Source: Mycobacterium sp. 236(2023) (GTDB lineage: Bacteria > Actinomycetota > Actinomycetes > Mycobacteriales > Mycobacteriaceae). Taken from it: DNA of 64,000 nucleotides. The position numbers were made by a program, and so were the translations under genes. The stretch covers positions 992,001 to 1,056,000 of the forward strand of contig NZ_JARSBP010000002.1 of NCBI RefSeq assembly GCF_029623955.1, read 5' to 3'. The notes under the pieces were generated by a model that saw only the letters and a program-made list of their open reading frames with translations, searched no databases and was not told the origin of the DNA. Below are positions 56,823 through 64,000 of this stretch, piece by piece (the stretch's first letter is position 1; each line of letters begins with the position of its first letter).

Positions 56823-58765
56823 CAGACCTCCTCGGTGAAACGGAACTGTGACCAGTCGGGATCTTGCAGCGCAGCCCGATATTCGCAGAGACGCCAGGGG
56901 CTTACGGTGTGGATCTCGCCGGAGGGATTCTTGAAATAGGAGTGCTTCACCGCGGGGTGGGCCCACACGGTCTGCTTGATCCCCTCCTGCGTGCGCTCAT
57001 GCCATGCCTCGGTCGGTTCGGGCCTCGGCTCCATCGACCGCGCGCCCGTCGACACGAGGTGTTCGAGACACGCATTGATGTACTGCATCTCAAGTTCGGA
57101 ATGCATGATCAGGCTGCCGCCGTGGGCCAGATGCGTTCCCGGGCCGTAGATCATGAAGAAGTTCGGGAACTTCGGGACCGTGATGCCGAGGTAGGCGAAC
57201 GGCCGCCTGCCCCACTCGGCGTGCAGATCGGCGCCACCGCGACCGGTCACGGTCATCGGCGCCAGAATCTCGGTGGCACGAAACCCGGTGGCGTAGACGA
57301 TCACGTCGATGTCGTAGGCCAGGCCGTCCTCGGTCACGATCCCTTGCGGGGTGATCTCACGCACGGGCGTGCGAATGAGGTTGACGTTCTGTCGTTTCAG
57401 CGTCGACAACCAGCTGCCGTTGTCCTGCAGCGTGCGCTTGCCCGTCGCGGGATAGTCGGGCAGGACTTTGGCCAGAAGCTCTGCGTCATCGCCCACCTGA
57501 GTGGTGATCCAGTCGGTGAACATCATCCGCGCGAGCGCATTGATCTCGCTGACGGCGTAGTTCTTCTCGTCGGACGGATCGGTGTAATCCGGATCCACCC
57601 TCGCGGCGTCGAGTCCCTTGTCGGCGCCGGGCCACATCAGCAGGAAGCGGTACCAGCGGGCGTAGTACGGCAGATTCTCCATCGCCCACCGGACGCCGTC
57701 GGGGACGGCCTCGTGATAGGCGGGGTTCGGGAACATCCACTGGGCGGTGCGCTGGAAGACATCCAGGCAGTCGACCCTGTCCGCGATGGCGGGGGCGATC
57801 TGAAATCCACTGGCGCCGGCCCCGATCAACGCAACCCGTTTACCGTCGATGTCCACCGAGTGGTCCCACGCCGCGGAATGGAACGCCGGGCCCGAGAACG
57901 TGTCCTGCCCGGGGAAATCCGGCATGTTCGGCCGATTCAACTGTCCGACTGCGCAGATGACAGCATTCGCGGTCAAGGTTTGCGTGCCCGCGTCCGTGCG
58001 TACCGTCACCGTCCACAGGCCCGTCGCGTCGTCCCATGCCGCGGACAGCACCTCGGTGTTCCAGCGCGTGTGGGCATGCAGCCCATGGCGGTTCATGACG
58101 TCGTCGAAGTACCCCGCGAGCTCCGGCTGCTCGGCGAAGAAGTGCTGCCAGTGGTTACTCGGTTCGAAGCTGTAGCAGTAGAGATGGTTGGCCACATCGA
58201 CGCGCGCCCCGGGATAGGTGTTCTCCCACCAGGTTCCGCCGGGACCGCCGTTCTTCTCGATGATCTCGAACGACACACCTGCCTGTTTGAGCCGTAGCCC
58301 GGCGAGCACCCCCGACTCGCCGCAGCCGATGACGATCACCCGGAAGTTCTCGGCCCGCACGGGATCCAGCGGGGCCGGGCGGCGCGGATCGGCGCCGTCG
58401 AGGTCGAGCTCCTCGAGCACCAACGGGAGATTGGCGTCGTCCACCGGTTCAGCGGCCGCCCAATCGAGCATCTCCCTGACGAGGTCGGCAGGTAACGGAG
58501 CAGGCGGCGGACAACCGCGATCGCGGTAGTCGACGATGGCGGGCAGGGCGGCCGCGCGGGCGCGGGCCTTGTCCTCCTCGGACATGAACCCCTGCACTTC
58601 GTTGAGGAACAGGCCGGCCTGCGCGAAGTCGCGGATGAACGCCGGGTCGCCCGTGATGTGCACCATCGACAGCAGCAGCGTCGGAATGCTGACCTGCTCC
58701 AGGGCGTCGGCGATCTCGGACGTCGACGTGGAGAAGCGCTGCCCGGCGTGAAACGTGCGCGTCAT
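56822..58765 (-). CDS. Baeyer-Villiger flavin monooxygenase, HAPMO-like
   Basis: The 647-residue protein starts with an extra domain of about 140 residues, as in 4-hydroxyacetophenone monooxygenase, then GCGESG (147-152) for FAD, the BVMO fingerprint FSGPAFHSAAWD, and a GAGASGFQ site for NADPH. It should insert oxygen next to a ketone to give an ester or lactone. ATG at 58765 follows GAGAGGA. Coupled to a zinc alcohol dehydrogenase downstream. The natural substrate is unknown. Confidence 0.88.
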   Translation of the reverse strand: MTRTFHAGQRFSTSTSEIADALEQVSIPTLLLSMVHITGDPAFIRDFAQAGLFLNEVQGFMSEEDKARARAAALPAIVDYRDRGCPPPAPLPADLVREMLDWAAAEPVDDANLPLVLEELDLDGADPRRPAPLDPVRAENFRVIVIGCGESGVLAGLRLKQAGVSFEIIEKNGGPGGTWWENTYPGARVDVANHLYCYSFEPSNHWQHFFAEQPELAGYFDDVMNRHGLHAHTRWNTEVLSAAWDDATGLWTVTVRTDAGTQTLTANAVICAVGQLNRPNMPDFPGQDTFSGPAFHSAAWDHSVDIDGKRVALIGAGASGFQIAPAIADRVDCLDVFQRTAQWMFPNPAYHEAVPDGVRWAMENLPYYARWYRFLLMWPGADKGLDAARVDPDYTDPSDEKNYAVSEINALARMMFTDWITTQVGDDAELLAKVLPDYPATGKRTLQDNGSWLSTLKRQNVNLIRTPVREITPQGIVTEDGLAYDIDVIVYATGFRATEILAPMTVTGRGGADLHAEWGRRPFAYLGITVPKFPNFFMIYGPGTHLAHGGSLIMHSELEMQYINACLEHLVSTGARSMEPRPEPTEAWHERTQEGIKQTVWAHPAVKHSYFKNPSGEIHTVSPWRLCEYRAALQDPDWSQFRFTEEV

Positions 58766-58863
58766 TGGTGTCCTCTCGTCCAATACGCTACGAGCGGTAA
58801 CGTATATCGCTGGTCGACCGTAGCGCAACGTCGCCGATACGAGCAGCCCCCTACGATTCCGTT

Positions 58864-60228
58864 ATGGCCACAGTCGCGGTGAAGCGCGTCGTCGTCGTGG
58901 GAGGCGGATTGGCGGGCCTGGCAGCCACGGTCTGGCTGTCCGAACTCGGCTACCGCGTCACACTGCTGGAGAGCAACGGTTCGCTCGGCGGCCGCACCAT
59001 CGGGCTGACGTCGGGCCACGGCGACGCGATCGAGAACGGGCAGCATGTCTTCGCCGGTTCCTACGAGAACGTGTTCCGCTATCTGGATTCCATTGGCACC
59101 CGCCACCTTCTGGAGTTCCCCGACCAGTTCGGCGTTCGCTACCCCGGCGGGCACGCCGAGAGATTCGGCATCCGGCCCGCGAACCTGCGCCGCGTCATGC
59201 TCGGCCGGGTCAAGGGGTTGGGGATCGGAACCATGCTCCGCGCGGCGCCCGCATGGGCGCGGCTGGTGCGCGACGTCATCGGTTTCGACGACTCGCTCGA
59301 TGACATCACCGTCGACGAGTGGTTCGACCGCGTCCGGATGCCCCGCGAAGTTCGCAGGGTCGTGTTGAACTCGATGGTGATCGGGCTTCTCAACGAGCTG
59401 CCCCACCTGGCGTCGGCTCATGCGTTCGCGGCGCTGCTGCGTACCGGTGCGGATCGCGCGCGCCGGATGGGAAGCACAGCGGTGCGGATCGGCTACCCGA
59501 CCGTCGATCTGGACACCCTCTATCTCGACGGTGCGCGCAGGGTCATGATCGAACGCGGGGTAGACGTGCGTCTGCGCACCCGCGCGACGTCGGTGACCAC
59601 GCAGGAGGGCCGGGCCACCGGCGTCCGATTGGGCGATGGATCCACGCTCGACGCCGACGCCGTCATCCTCGCCGTTCCGTCGTGGAATCTGCGTACGTTG
59701 CTGGACGAGGTGCCGAGTTCAGAGGATGTCCGGTTGTCCGCCAAGAAGCTCGAGCCGATCCCGATCATGAACGCCTACGTGCTCCTCGATCGCCCGCTCG
59801 GCACCGTCGCCCCGTGGGAATCCTTGTTGGACAGCGACATCGGCTGGGTCTTCGACCGCGACCACATGCATGGTCCCCGCGAGGACGGCAAGCATCTGTA
59901 TGCCCTGACGACGTGCGCCGCCTACGACCTGATGTCGCTCAAGAACGGGGAGGCCGGCGACCGGCTGGTCGCAGCGCTGCGGGTCAGCTATCCCGCCGCG
60001 CGTGACGCCGAGGTGCTGGACGTCACCGTGGTGCCGTGGCCCAAGGCCACGTTCTCGTCCCGCGTGGGCATGTCCACGATCCGGCCGGACAACCGCACGG
60101 CACTGCCGAATCTCGTGCTCGCGGGCGACTGGACCCACAACGACTGGCCGACCACCATGGAGGGTGCTGCGCAAAGCGCTTCGCGGGCAGTCGATCTGGT
60201 ACACGCCGAGCTCGGACGCACCGACTAG
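58864..60228 (+). CDS. FAD-dependent amine-oxidase/HpnE-like flavoprotein
   Basis: The 454-residue protein begins VVVVGGGLAGLAATVWLSELG (FAD site) with LLESNGSLGGRT, and GQHVFAGSYENVFRYLDSIG, which resembles hydroxysqualene dehydroxylase HpnE and phytoene-desaturase-like proteins. The C-terminal FAD contact is VLAGDWTHNDWPTTMEGAAQSA. It is probably a terpenoid or carotenoid oxidoreductase. It is divergent from the monooxygenase and overlaps the convergent GAF-GGDEF gene by four bases. Confidence 0.8.
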   Translation: MATVAVKRVVVVGGGLAGLAATVWLSELGYRVTLLESNGSLGGRTIGLTSGHGDAIENGQHVFAGSYENVFRYLDSIGTRHLLEFPDQFGVRYPGGHAERFGIRPANLRRVMLGRVKGLGIGTMLRAAPAWARLVRDVIGFDDSLDDITVDEWFDRVRMPREVRRVVLNSMVIGLLNELPHLASAHAFAALLRTGADRARRMGSTAVRIGYPTVDLDTLYLDGARRVMIERGVDVRLRTRATSVTTQEGRATGVRLGDGSTLDADAVILAVPSWNLRTLLDEVPSSEDVRLSAKKLEPIPIMNAYVLLDRPLGTVAPWESLLDSDIGWVFDRDHMHGPREDGKHLYALTTCAAYDLMSLKNGEAGDRLVAALRVSYPAARDAEVLDVTVVPWPKATFSSRVGMSTIRPDNRTALPNLVLAGDWTHNDWPTTMEGAAQSASRAVDLVHAELGRTD

Positions 60229-61349
60229 CCCGCGATGACTTCCGCACCGCCGGACTTGGCCTTCTTGTCCTCGTACATCAGCTCATCGGCGCGGGCCAGC
60301 AGTTGTTCCAGGGTGCTGATGTCGTCGTGTGGCACATCGATCACGCCGATGCTCGCGGCCAGACGGTAGTGCCGCGCGCCGGTGTCGTTGAACCGTCGGA
60401 AGGCATCCAGCAGCCGCGCGTGCAGTGCCGCCGCACCGTCGGTGAATTCCGGTACCAGCACGGAAAATTCGTCACCACCCAAACGTCCCACGATGTCGGA
60501 TGCGCGCACAGCGTCCCGCAGCACCTCTGCGACGTCGCCGATGAGGACGTCACCGACATCGTGACCGTCCTCGTCGTTGATGCGCTTGAGGCCGTCGACA
60601 TCGAGGAATGCCAGCGCACTGTCATGGCCGTGGGTCCGCCCAGCGAGCAGCGCGGCATTGGCAAGAAGGTGGAACCCGCGGCGGTTGTAGAGCCCGGTCA
60701 GGTCATCGGTCAGGGACAGGTGGCGGATCTCGTCGTTCGCCTGCTCGAGAGCGGCGGTGCGGTCGGTCACCCGCTGTTCCAGTTCGGAGTACACCGCGAC
60801 GTTCTCCATCGCGATCGACGTCGAGTCGGCCAGCGCACGCAGCAGCGAGATCTCGCGCGGCGTGGGCTGACGCTCGTGCGCCCAGTAATTACCGATCGCG
60901 CCGACCGGGTCCAGGGTGCGGATCGGCACCATCACCAGGCTCTTGACGAAGGTCGGGCGGTACGCCTCGTGGGGGATGCGCTCATCGACGTAGATGTCGG
61001 GGATGACGGCGGCATCCTTGTTGAGCATTGCCCACCCGCTGATGCAGATCTCCATCGGGAACCGACTGCCCTTCCACAGCGGAGCGATGGCGTCCTCGTC
61101 GGCGTAGTAGCACTTGCCGTTGTCGCGCAGCACGAACGTCGCGCCGTCACAACCGGTGAGCTCACGGGCTGCGGTGCGGACGATGCGCATGATGTCGTTA
61201 AGGCTGCGGGCCAGCGACAGCTCCTGCACGGCCTGCATGAGCCGCGTCATACCGCGGACGTACTCGGCGTCGCAGGTGTCGGGATGTGCCACGACCGGCG
61301 CCGTCGGTAGTGCCGCGGTCGGTACTGAAGTCAAAGGCGTGGCGCTCAT
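60225..61349 (-). CDS. GAF-GGDEF diguanylate cyclase
   Basis: A 374-residue protein: GAF sensing domain about 45-195 and GGDEF domain about 215-370. The active site is intact (RLGGDEF) and RASD five residues earlier is the RxxD inhibition site, so product feedback is likely. A short coiled coil (VTDRTAALEQANDEIRHL) joins the domains. ATG with GGAGG upstream. It should make c-di-GMP; the GAF ligand is unknown. Confidence 0.9.
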   Translation of the reverse strand: MSATPLTSVPTAALPTAPVVAHPDTCDAEYVRGMTRLMQAVQELSLARSLNDIMRIVRTAARELTGCDGATFVLRDNGKCYYADEDAIAPLWKGSRFPMEICISGWAMLNKDAAVIPDIYVDERIPHEAYRPTFVKSLVMVPIRTLDPVGAIGNYWAHERQPTPREISLLRALADSTSIAMENVAVYSELEQRVTDRTAALEQANDEIRHLSLTDDLTGLYNRRGFHLLANAALLAGRTHGHDSALAFLDVDGLKRINDEDGHDVGDVLIGDVAEVLRDAVRASDIVGRLGGDEFSVLVPEFTDGAAALHARLLDAFRRFNDTGARHYRLAASIGVIDVPHDDISTLEQLLARADELMYEDKKAKSGGAEVIAG

Positions 61350-61476
61350 TGCCCAACCTCCGTGTAAAACTGTTCGCCGCGTCTCGACGAACTCACCAGT
61401 AGCAAATCTTACACGGCCGACAAAAGGCTGATCGTGAACATGGGTATTTCTGAAGAGATTTATTCAGTCGTTTACC

Positions 61477-62679
61477 TCACACCGAGGCGGGGTGTGCACT
61501 GCTGTCCGGCGCCTCATCGACCAGGTCATGCGCCATTCCATAGCGTAACCTTTGCTGAGTCATTACCCGGGGATAGCCGGCGAGGGCCCGTTTTGTTCGC
61601 AGATCGGTCACCCCGGGAATGGCCGAAAGTGCCAGATTCACCGTGCCGATCACCGGGCTGAGCAAAGACGGCAGGTGCTTGAACGGCGTGTCGGGGACGC
61701 CGAGTTTCGTCGCAGCGGCGTCACCCAGGAATGCACGGGTAAGCCCGTCCACCACCGAGACCGCGAACCCGTGCCTGCGGCCGCCGCCGAACGGGAGCAG
61801 ATCGGCGATCTCGACGGCGAGGTAGTCGCGATTCAACGCCCGGACGAAGTCCCTGTCGCCGTCGTCGGGATCGGTGGCGGTGAGCACGTAAAGCTTCTCG
61901 ATCCGGACGTGGTCGGCTTCGCTCGTGGGGTTCAGCTCGGGGCCGACACCGTTGAGGAAGCCGACATAGCGCCAGAAGTGGTAGATGTCGTCGAGTTCGC
62001 TTGCGGTGTAGCGGATGCCGAGTTTGCGCATGGCCGCCAGGGCGACGTGGCCGAATTCGGCGATCGTGAACGCCATGAAGCTCTGCGGGATCGGTGCACC
62101 CCATGCCCGCTCGTCCCAGTCGCCGCTCTGCCACAGGTGACGGCGAACGGACGCGTGGATCATGCGGACCCGCAACGTCGTCGCGAAACCCGCGCCGTCC
62201 CGGCGCAGACCGCCCGGGGTCAGGATCGTCTCCATCCACGACCCGACTTCCAGAGACCGCACCGCCGCCTGGCTGGTGTAGCGCCCGGTCATCACCAACG
62301 GCATCCCGGCAGTCGAATTCATCGCCCCGGCCGTCAGCGACGCGGCGCCGAGCACGATGCCGTACGACGCCATGTGACGCACGAGGTGCCCGGCCGCACG
62401 ATCGAGGCGCCCGCGGTCGAGCCAGTCCGGTTCGGCGTCCACCTCGGCGAAGAAGGCGCGCAGCGATGGCGGCGCCCCGGCGGCCGAGTCGATACCGCCG
62501 GCGACAGCGGCGCGGAACATGACCATCCCCGCCCCGGGAGGCAGCGAGGCGAAGTCCTCGACGACCGCGTCCGCCAGCGGGTCGGCGATGCCCGCTCCGG
62601 CGACCCAGTCGCGGCCGAACTGTCCGTACCGGCGCACCGCGACGTCGGCATTGGGGACCGAGCTGCTCACCTGTGTCAT
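61477..62679 (-). CDS. MpaB-family (DUF2236) haem-dependent oxygenase-like protein
   Basis: The 400-residue protein has the DUF2236 layout also found in latex-clearing protein and MpaB: a helical domain with RVRMIHASVRRHLW (probable axial His and nearby Arg), IPQSFMAFTIAEFGH, and FWRYVGFLNGV. Such proteins bind b-type haem and oxidise varied lipids or terpenoids. The ATG at 62679 is chosen over a TTG at 62691. It is divergent from a TetR gene, which may control it. Confidence 0.82.
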   Translation of the reverse strand: MTQVSSSVPNADVAVRRYGQFGRDWVAGAGIADPLADAVVEDFASLPPGAGMVMFRAAVAGGIDSAAGAPPSLRAFFAEVDAEPDWLDRGRLDRAAGHLVRHMASYGIVLGAASLTAGAMNSTAGMPLVMTGRYTSQAAVRSLEVGSWMETILTPGGLRRDGAGFATTLRVRMIHASVRRHLWQSGDWDERAWGAPIPQSFMAFTIAEFGHVALAAMRKLGIRYTASELDDIYHFWRYVGFLNGVGPELNPTSEADHVRIEKLYVLTATDPDDGDRDFVRALNRDYLAVEIADLLPFGGGRRHGFAVSVVDGLTRAFLGDAAATKLGVPDTPFKHLPSLLSPVIGTVNLALSAIPGVTDLRTKRALAGYPRVMTQQRLRYGMAHDLVDEAPDSSAHPASV

Positions 62680-62694
62680 GAGTCTATGCAAACA

Positions 62695-62707
62695 TGAGAA
62701 TCACTCA
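62695..62707. promoter_or_regulatory. Weak dyad between the MpaB-like and TetR genes
   Basis: TGAGAATCACTCA has four-base palindromic arms around an asymmetric centre, in the 57-bp space between two divergent genes. TGAG/CTCA half-sites repeat nearby. A TetR site is plausible but weak. Confidence 0.35.
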
Positions 62708-62736
62708 CTTACTACTCACCTTCTGGGAGGTGGCCG

Positions 62737-63357
62737 ATGGCCACACAGATGCGGTCCCGACCTCAGCAGCAGCGCGCCAGGGAGATGCGCAGGCGCCTGC
62801 TCGACAGCGCATTGCGGATCGTGTCCCGCCACGGCGTCGCGACGCTGACCACCCAGGCCATCGCCGACACTGCCCACGTCAGCATCGGCACTGTATATCG
62901 GTACTTTCCCGACCGTGCCGCAATCCTCGCCGAGCTCGTCGACGAGGCCGCCCGCGACATCTCGTTCGAACTCGTCCGCGGCGTCGGCAAGGCCCTCGAT
63001 CTCGACGTCGACACCGCATCTCTTGCGGTGGTGGACACGTTGACCACCGCCTACGAAAAGCATGCGCCGGTGTTGCAGGCAGCGTTGACATCCTCATCTT
63101 TTGACGTGCCGCCGTACCTCAATCACGCCGCTATGGACGAGATCGAGCGCAGCCTTCTGCCGCTGGGTTCGGCGATCCCCGGACGGGCCCGGCCGGACCT
63201 GTCGCCGGCCGAATTGCACGATCTGGTGTTCCTGACGATGGGGGTCACGTCGAGTGCCTGCCTGCGGATCGCGCTGCAACGCCCGCCGGACTCGGACCGC
63301 GACGCGATGGTCGCGCTGACCGCACGCATGTTGGCCGCAGCGCTGACCCCGCCCTGA
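62737..63357 (+). CDS. TetR family regulator
   Basis: A 206-residue TetR with HGVATLTTQAIADTAHVSIGTVYRYFPDRAAILAELVDE (about 31-69) as the DNA-binding domain and a helical ligand domain. ATG at 62737 has GGGAGG upstream. Divergent from the MpaB-like gene. Confidence 0.88.
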   Translation: MATQMRSRPQQQRAREMRRRLLDSALRIVSRHGVATLTTQAIADTAHVSIGTVYRYFPDRAAILAELVDEAARDISFELVRGVGKALDLDVDTASLAVVDTLTTAYEKHAPVLQAALTSSSFDVPPYLNHAAMDEIERSLLPLGSAIPGRARPDLSPAELHDLVFLTMGVTSSACLRIALQRPPDSDRDAMVALTARMLAAALTPP

Positions 63358-63390
63358 CTAGATGCGCCCGCACCGGGTAATTCGACCTTC

Positions 63391-63930
63391 ATGAGTGAGA
63401 CCGCGCTTTTGGTGATCGACATGTTCAACAGCTACAACCACCCCGATGCCGACGCGCTCGCCGCCAGCGCCGAAGAGGTCATCGAACCGTTGACCCGCCT
63501 GGTCGAGCAAGCGCGGAATCGAGACGACACCGACCTCGTGTACGTCAACGACAACTACGGCGACTTCACGGCGGAACCGTCCGACATCGTCAACGCCGCG
63601 CTCGATGGGGCGCGCCCGGAGCTGGTGCGACCGCTGACGCCGGGCCCCGACAGCCGGTTCCTGACGAAGGTGCGTCACAGCGCGTTCTATGCGACCCCGC
63701 TGGACTACATGCTCAGTCGTCTGGGGGCCCAGCGCATCATCCTCAGTGGACAAGTAACCGAGCAGTGCATCCTCTACACGGCCCTCGACGGGTACGTGCG
63801 GCACTACGACGTGGTGGTCGCCGCTGACGCCGTGGCGCACATCGACGCCGAACTCGGTAGCGCGGCGCTGCAGATGATGAAGCAGAACATGAGGGCGGAG
63901 CTCTGCTCGTCTTCCGAATGCCTTGCCTGA
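63391..63930 (+). CDS. Isochorismatase-like cysteine hydrolase
   Basis: The 179-residue protein keeps the catalytic triad: Asp10 (LLVIDMF), Lys in LTKVRHSAF and Cys in VTEQCIL, with the cis-peptide before the Cys. Members hydrolyse amides (nicotinamidase-like) or enol ethers. The exact substrate is unknown. It follows the TetR gene by 33 bp in the same direction. Confidence 0.85.
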   Translation: MSETALLVIDMFNSYNHPDADALAASAEEVIEPLTRLVEQARNRDDTDLVYVNDNYGDFTAEPSDIVNAALDGARPELVRPLTPGPDSRFLTKVRHSAFYATPLDYMLSRLGAQRIILSGQVTEQCILYTALDGYVRHYDVVVAADAVAHIDAELGSAALQMMKQNMRAELCSSSECLA

Positions 63931-64000
63931 GCCCGTAACTCACGGGCGCTGCCGGATGGCGCGATCCGAGCGGAACGAGGCGGAATTCGAGGGTTGACGG

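Noticed and set aside
63931..63947. Small hairpin GCCCGT/ACGGGC after the isochorismatase-like gene
   Set aside because: Only a 6-bp stem and no U-tract; too weak to call a terminator.
1..64000. CRISPR arrays, tRNA or rRNA genes, IS elements, prophage
   Set aside because: No regularly spaced repeats, tRNA-like cloverleaf, transposase, integrase or phage motifs were found on reading both strands.

Overview
The window is high-GC actinobacterial DNA, most likely from a rapidly growing, environmental Mycobacterium (Mycolicibacterium). Evidence: an MspA-type outer-membrane porin (49445-50095), a secreted PE-PPE-domain protein (53230-54540), a Ddn-type F420-dependent nitroreductase, a CsbD-like coiled-coil protein and its alanine-rich partner typical of mycobacteria, many TetR regulators, frequent GTG/TTG starts and leaderless-looking promoters. 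I see no rRNA, tRNA, CRISPR array, IS element or phage genes. 

Layout. 1-5 kb: a TetR regulator cut by the window edge, two 16-bp operator-like sites, a large secreted acidic/beta-propeller protein closed by a strong hairpin, and an FrsA-like esterase. 5-12 kb: an accessory block with a Ddn-like reductase, a TetR/P450/MFS cassette, a ClpX-zinc-finger/HTH protein, a surE gene that has lost its catalytic N-terminus, and a membrane diguanylate cyclase. 12.1-22.1 kb: a tightly coupled catabolic operon taking shikimate to 3-dehydroshikimate (AroE-like dehydrogenase), then protocatechuate (QsuB-type dehydratase), then through the beta-ketoadipate pathway (pcaHG, pcaB, fused pcaL, pcaIJ), with a shikimate-type MHS transporter and a TetR regulator. 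22.1-28.5 kb: a decayed GAF gene, then stress-type genes (SDR, CsbD-like, alanine-rich helical protein, hemerythrin), a lycopene cyclase and a ThrE-type exporter whose 3' end is partly duplicated. 

28.7-39.1 kb is the most unusual part: a five-gene co-directional operon of a flavin-dependent-halogenase-like oxidoreductase, one complete KS-AT-DH-KR-ACP polyketide synthase without thioesterase, an ABC-2 exporter pair and a CPA2 cation/proton antiporter. This looks like a small self-contained biosynthesis-plus-export locus that I cannot match to a named product. 39.1-41.2 kb is a TetR/MFS efflux pair with a promoter-overlapping operator. 

41.2-48.4 kb: a GlcD/GlpC-like FAD/Fe-S oxidase divergent from a GntR regulator, with twin palindromes embedding both start codons; a GlcG/HbpS protein; and a molybdopterin oxidoreductase with its TetR regulator behind a perfect inverted repeat. 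48.4-54.6 kb: a DsbA-like thiol oxidoreductase behind a 29-bp perfect dyad, the porin with an altered constriction loop, a bacteriophytochrome fused to a SpoIIE/PP2C phosphatase, a 665-bp low-GC gap and the PE-PPE protein. 54.6-64 kb: an AraC regulator, DUF4345 protein, HAPMO-like Baeyer-Villiger monooxygenase with a zinc alcohol dehydrogenase, an HpnE/phytoene-desaturase-like flavoprotein, a GAF-GGDEF cyclase, an MpaB-type oxygenase with divergent TetR, and an isochorismatase-like hydrolase.
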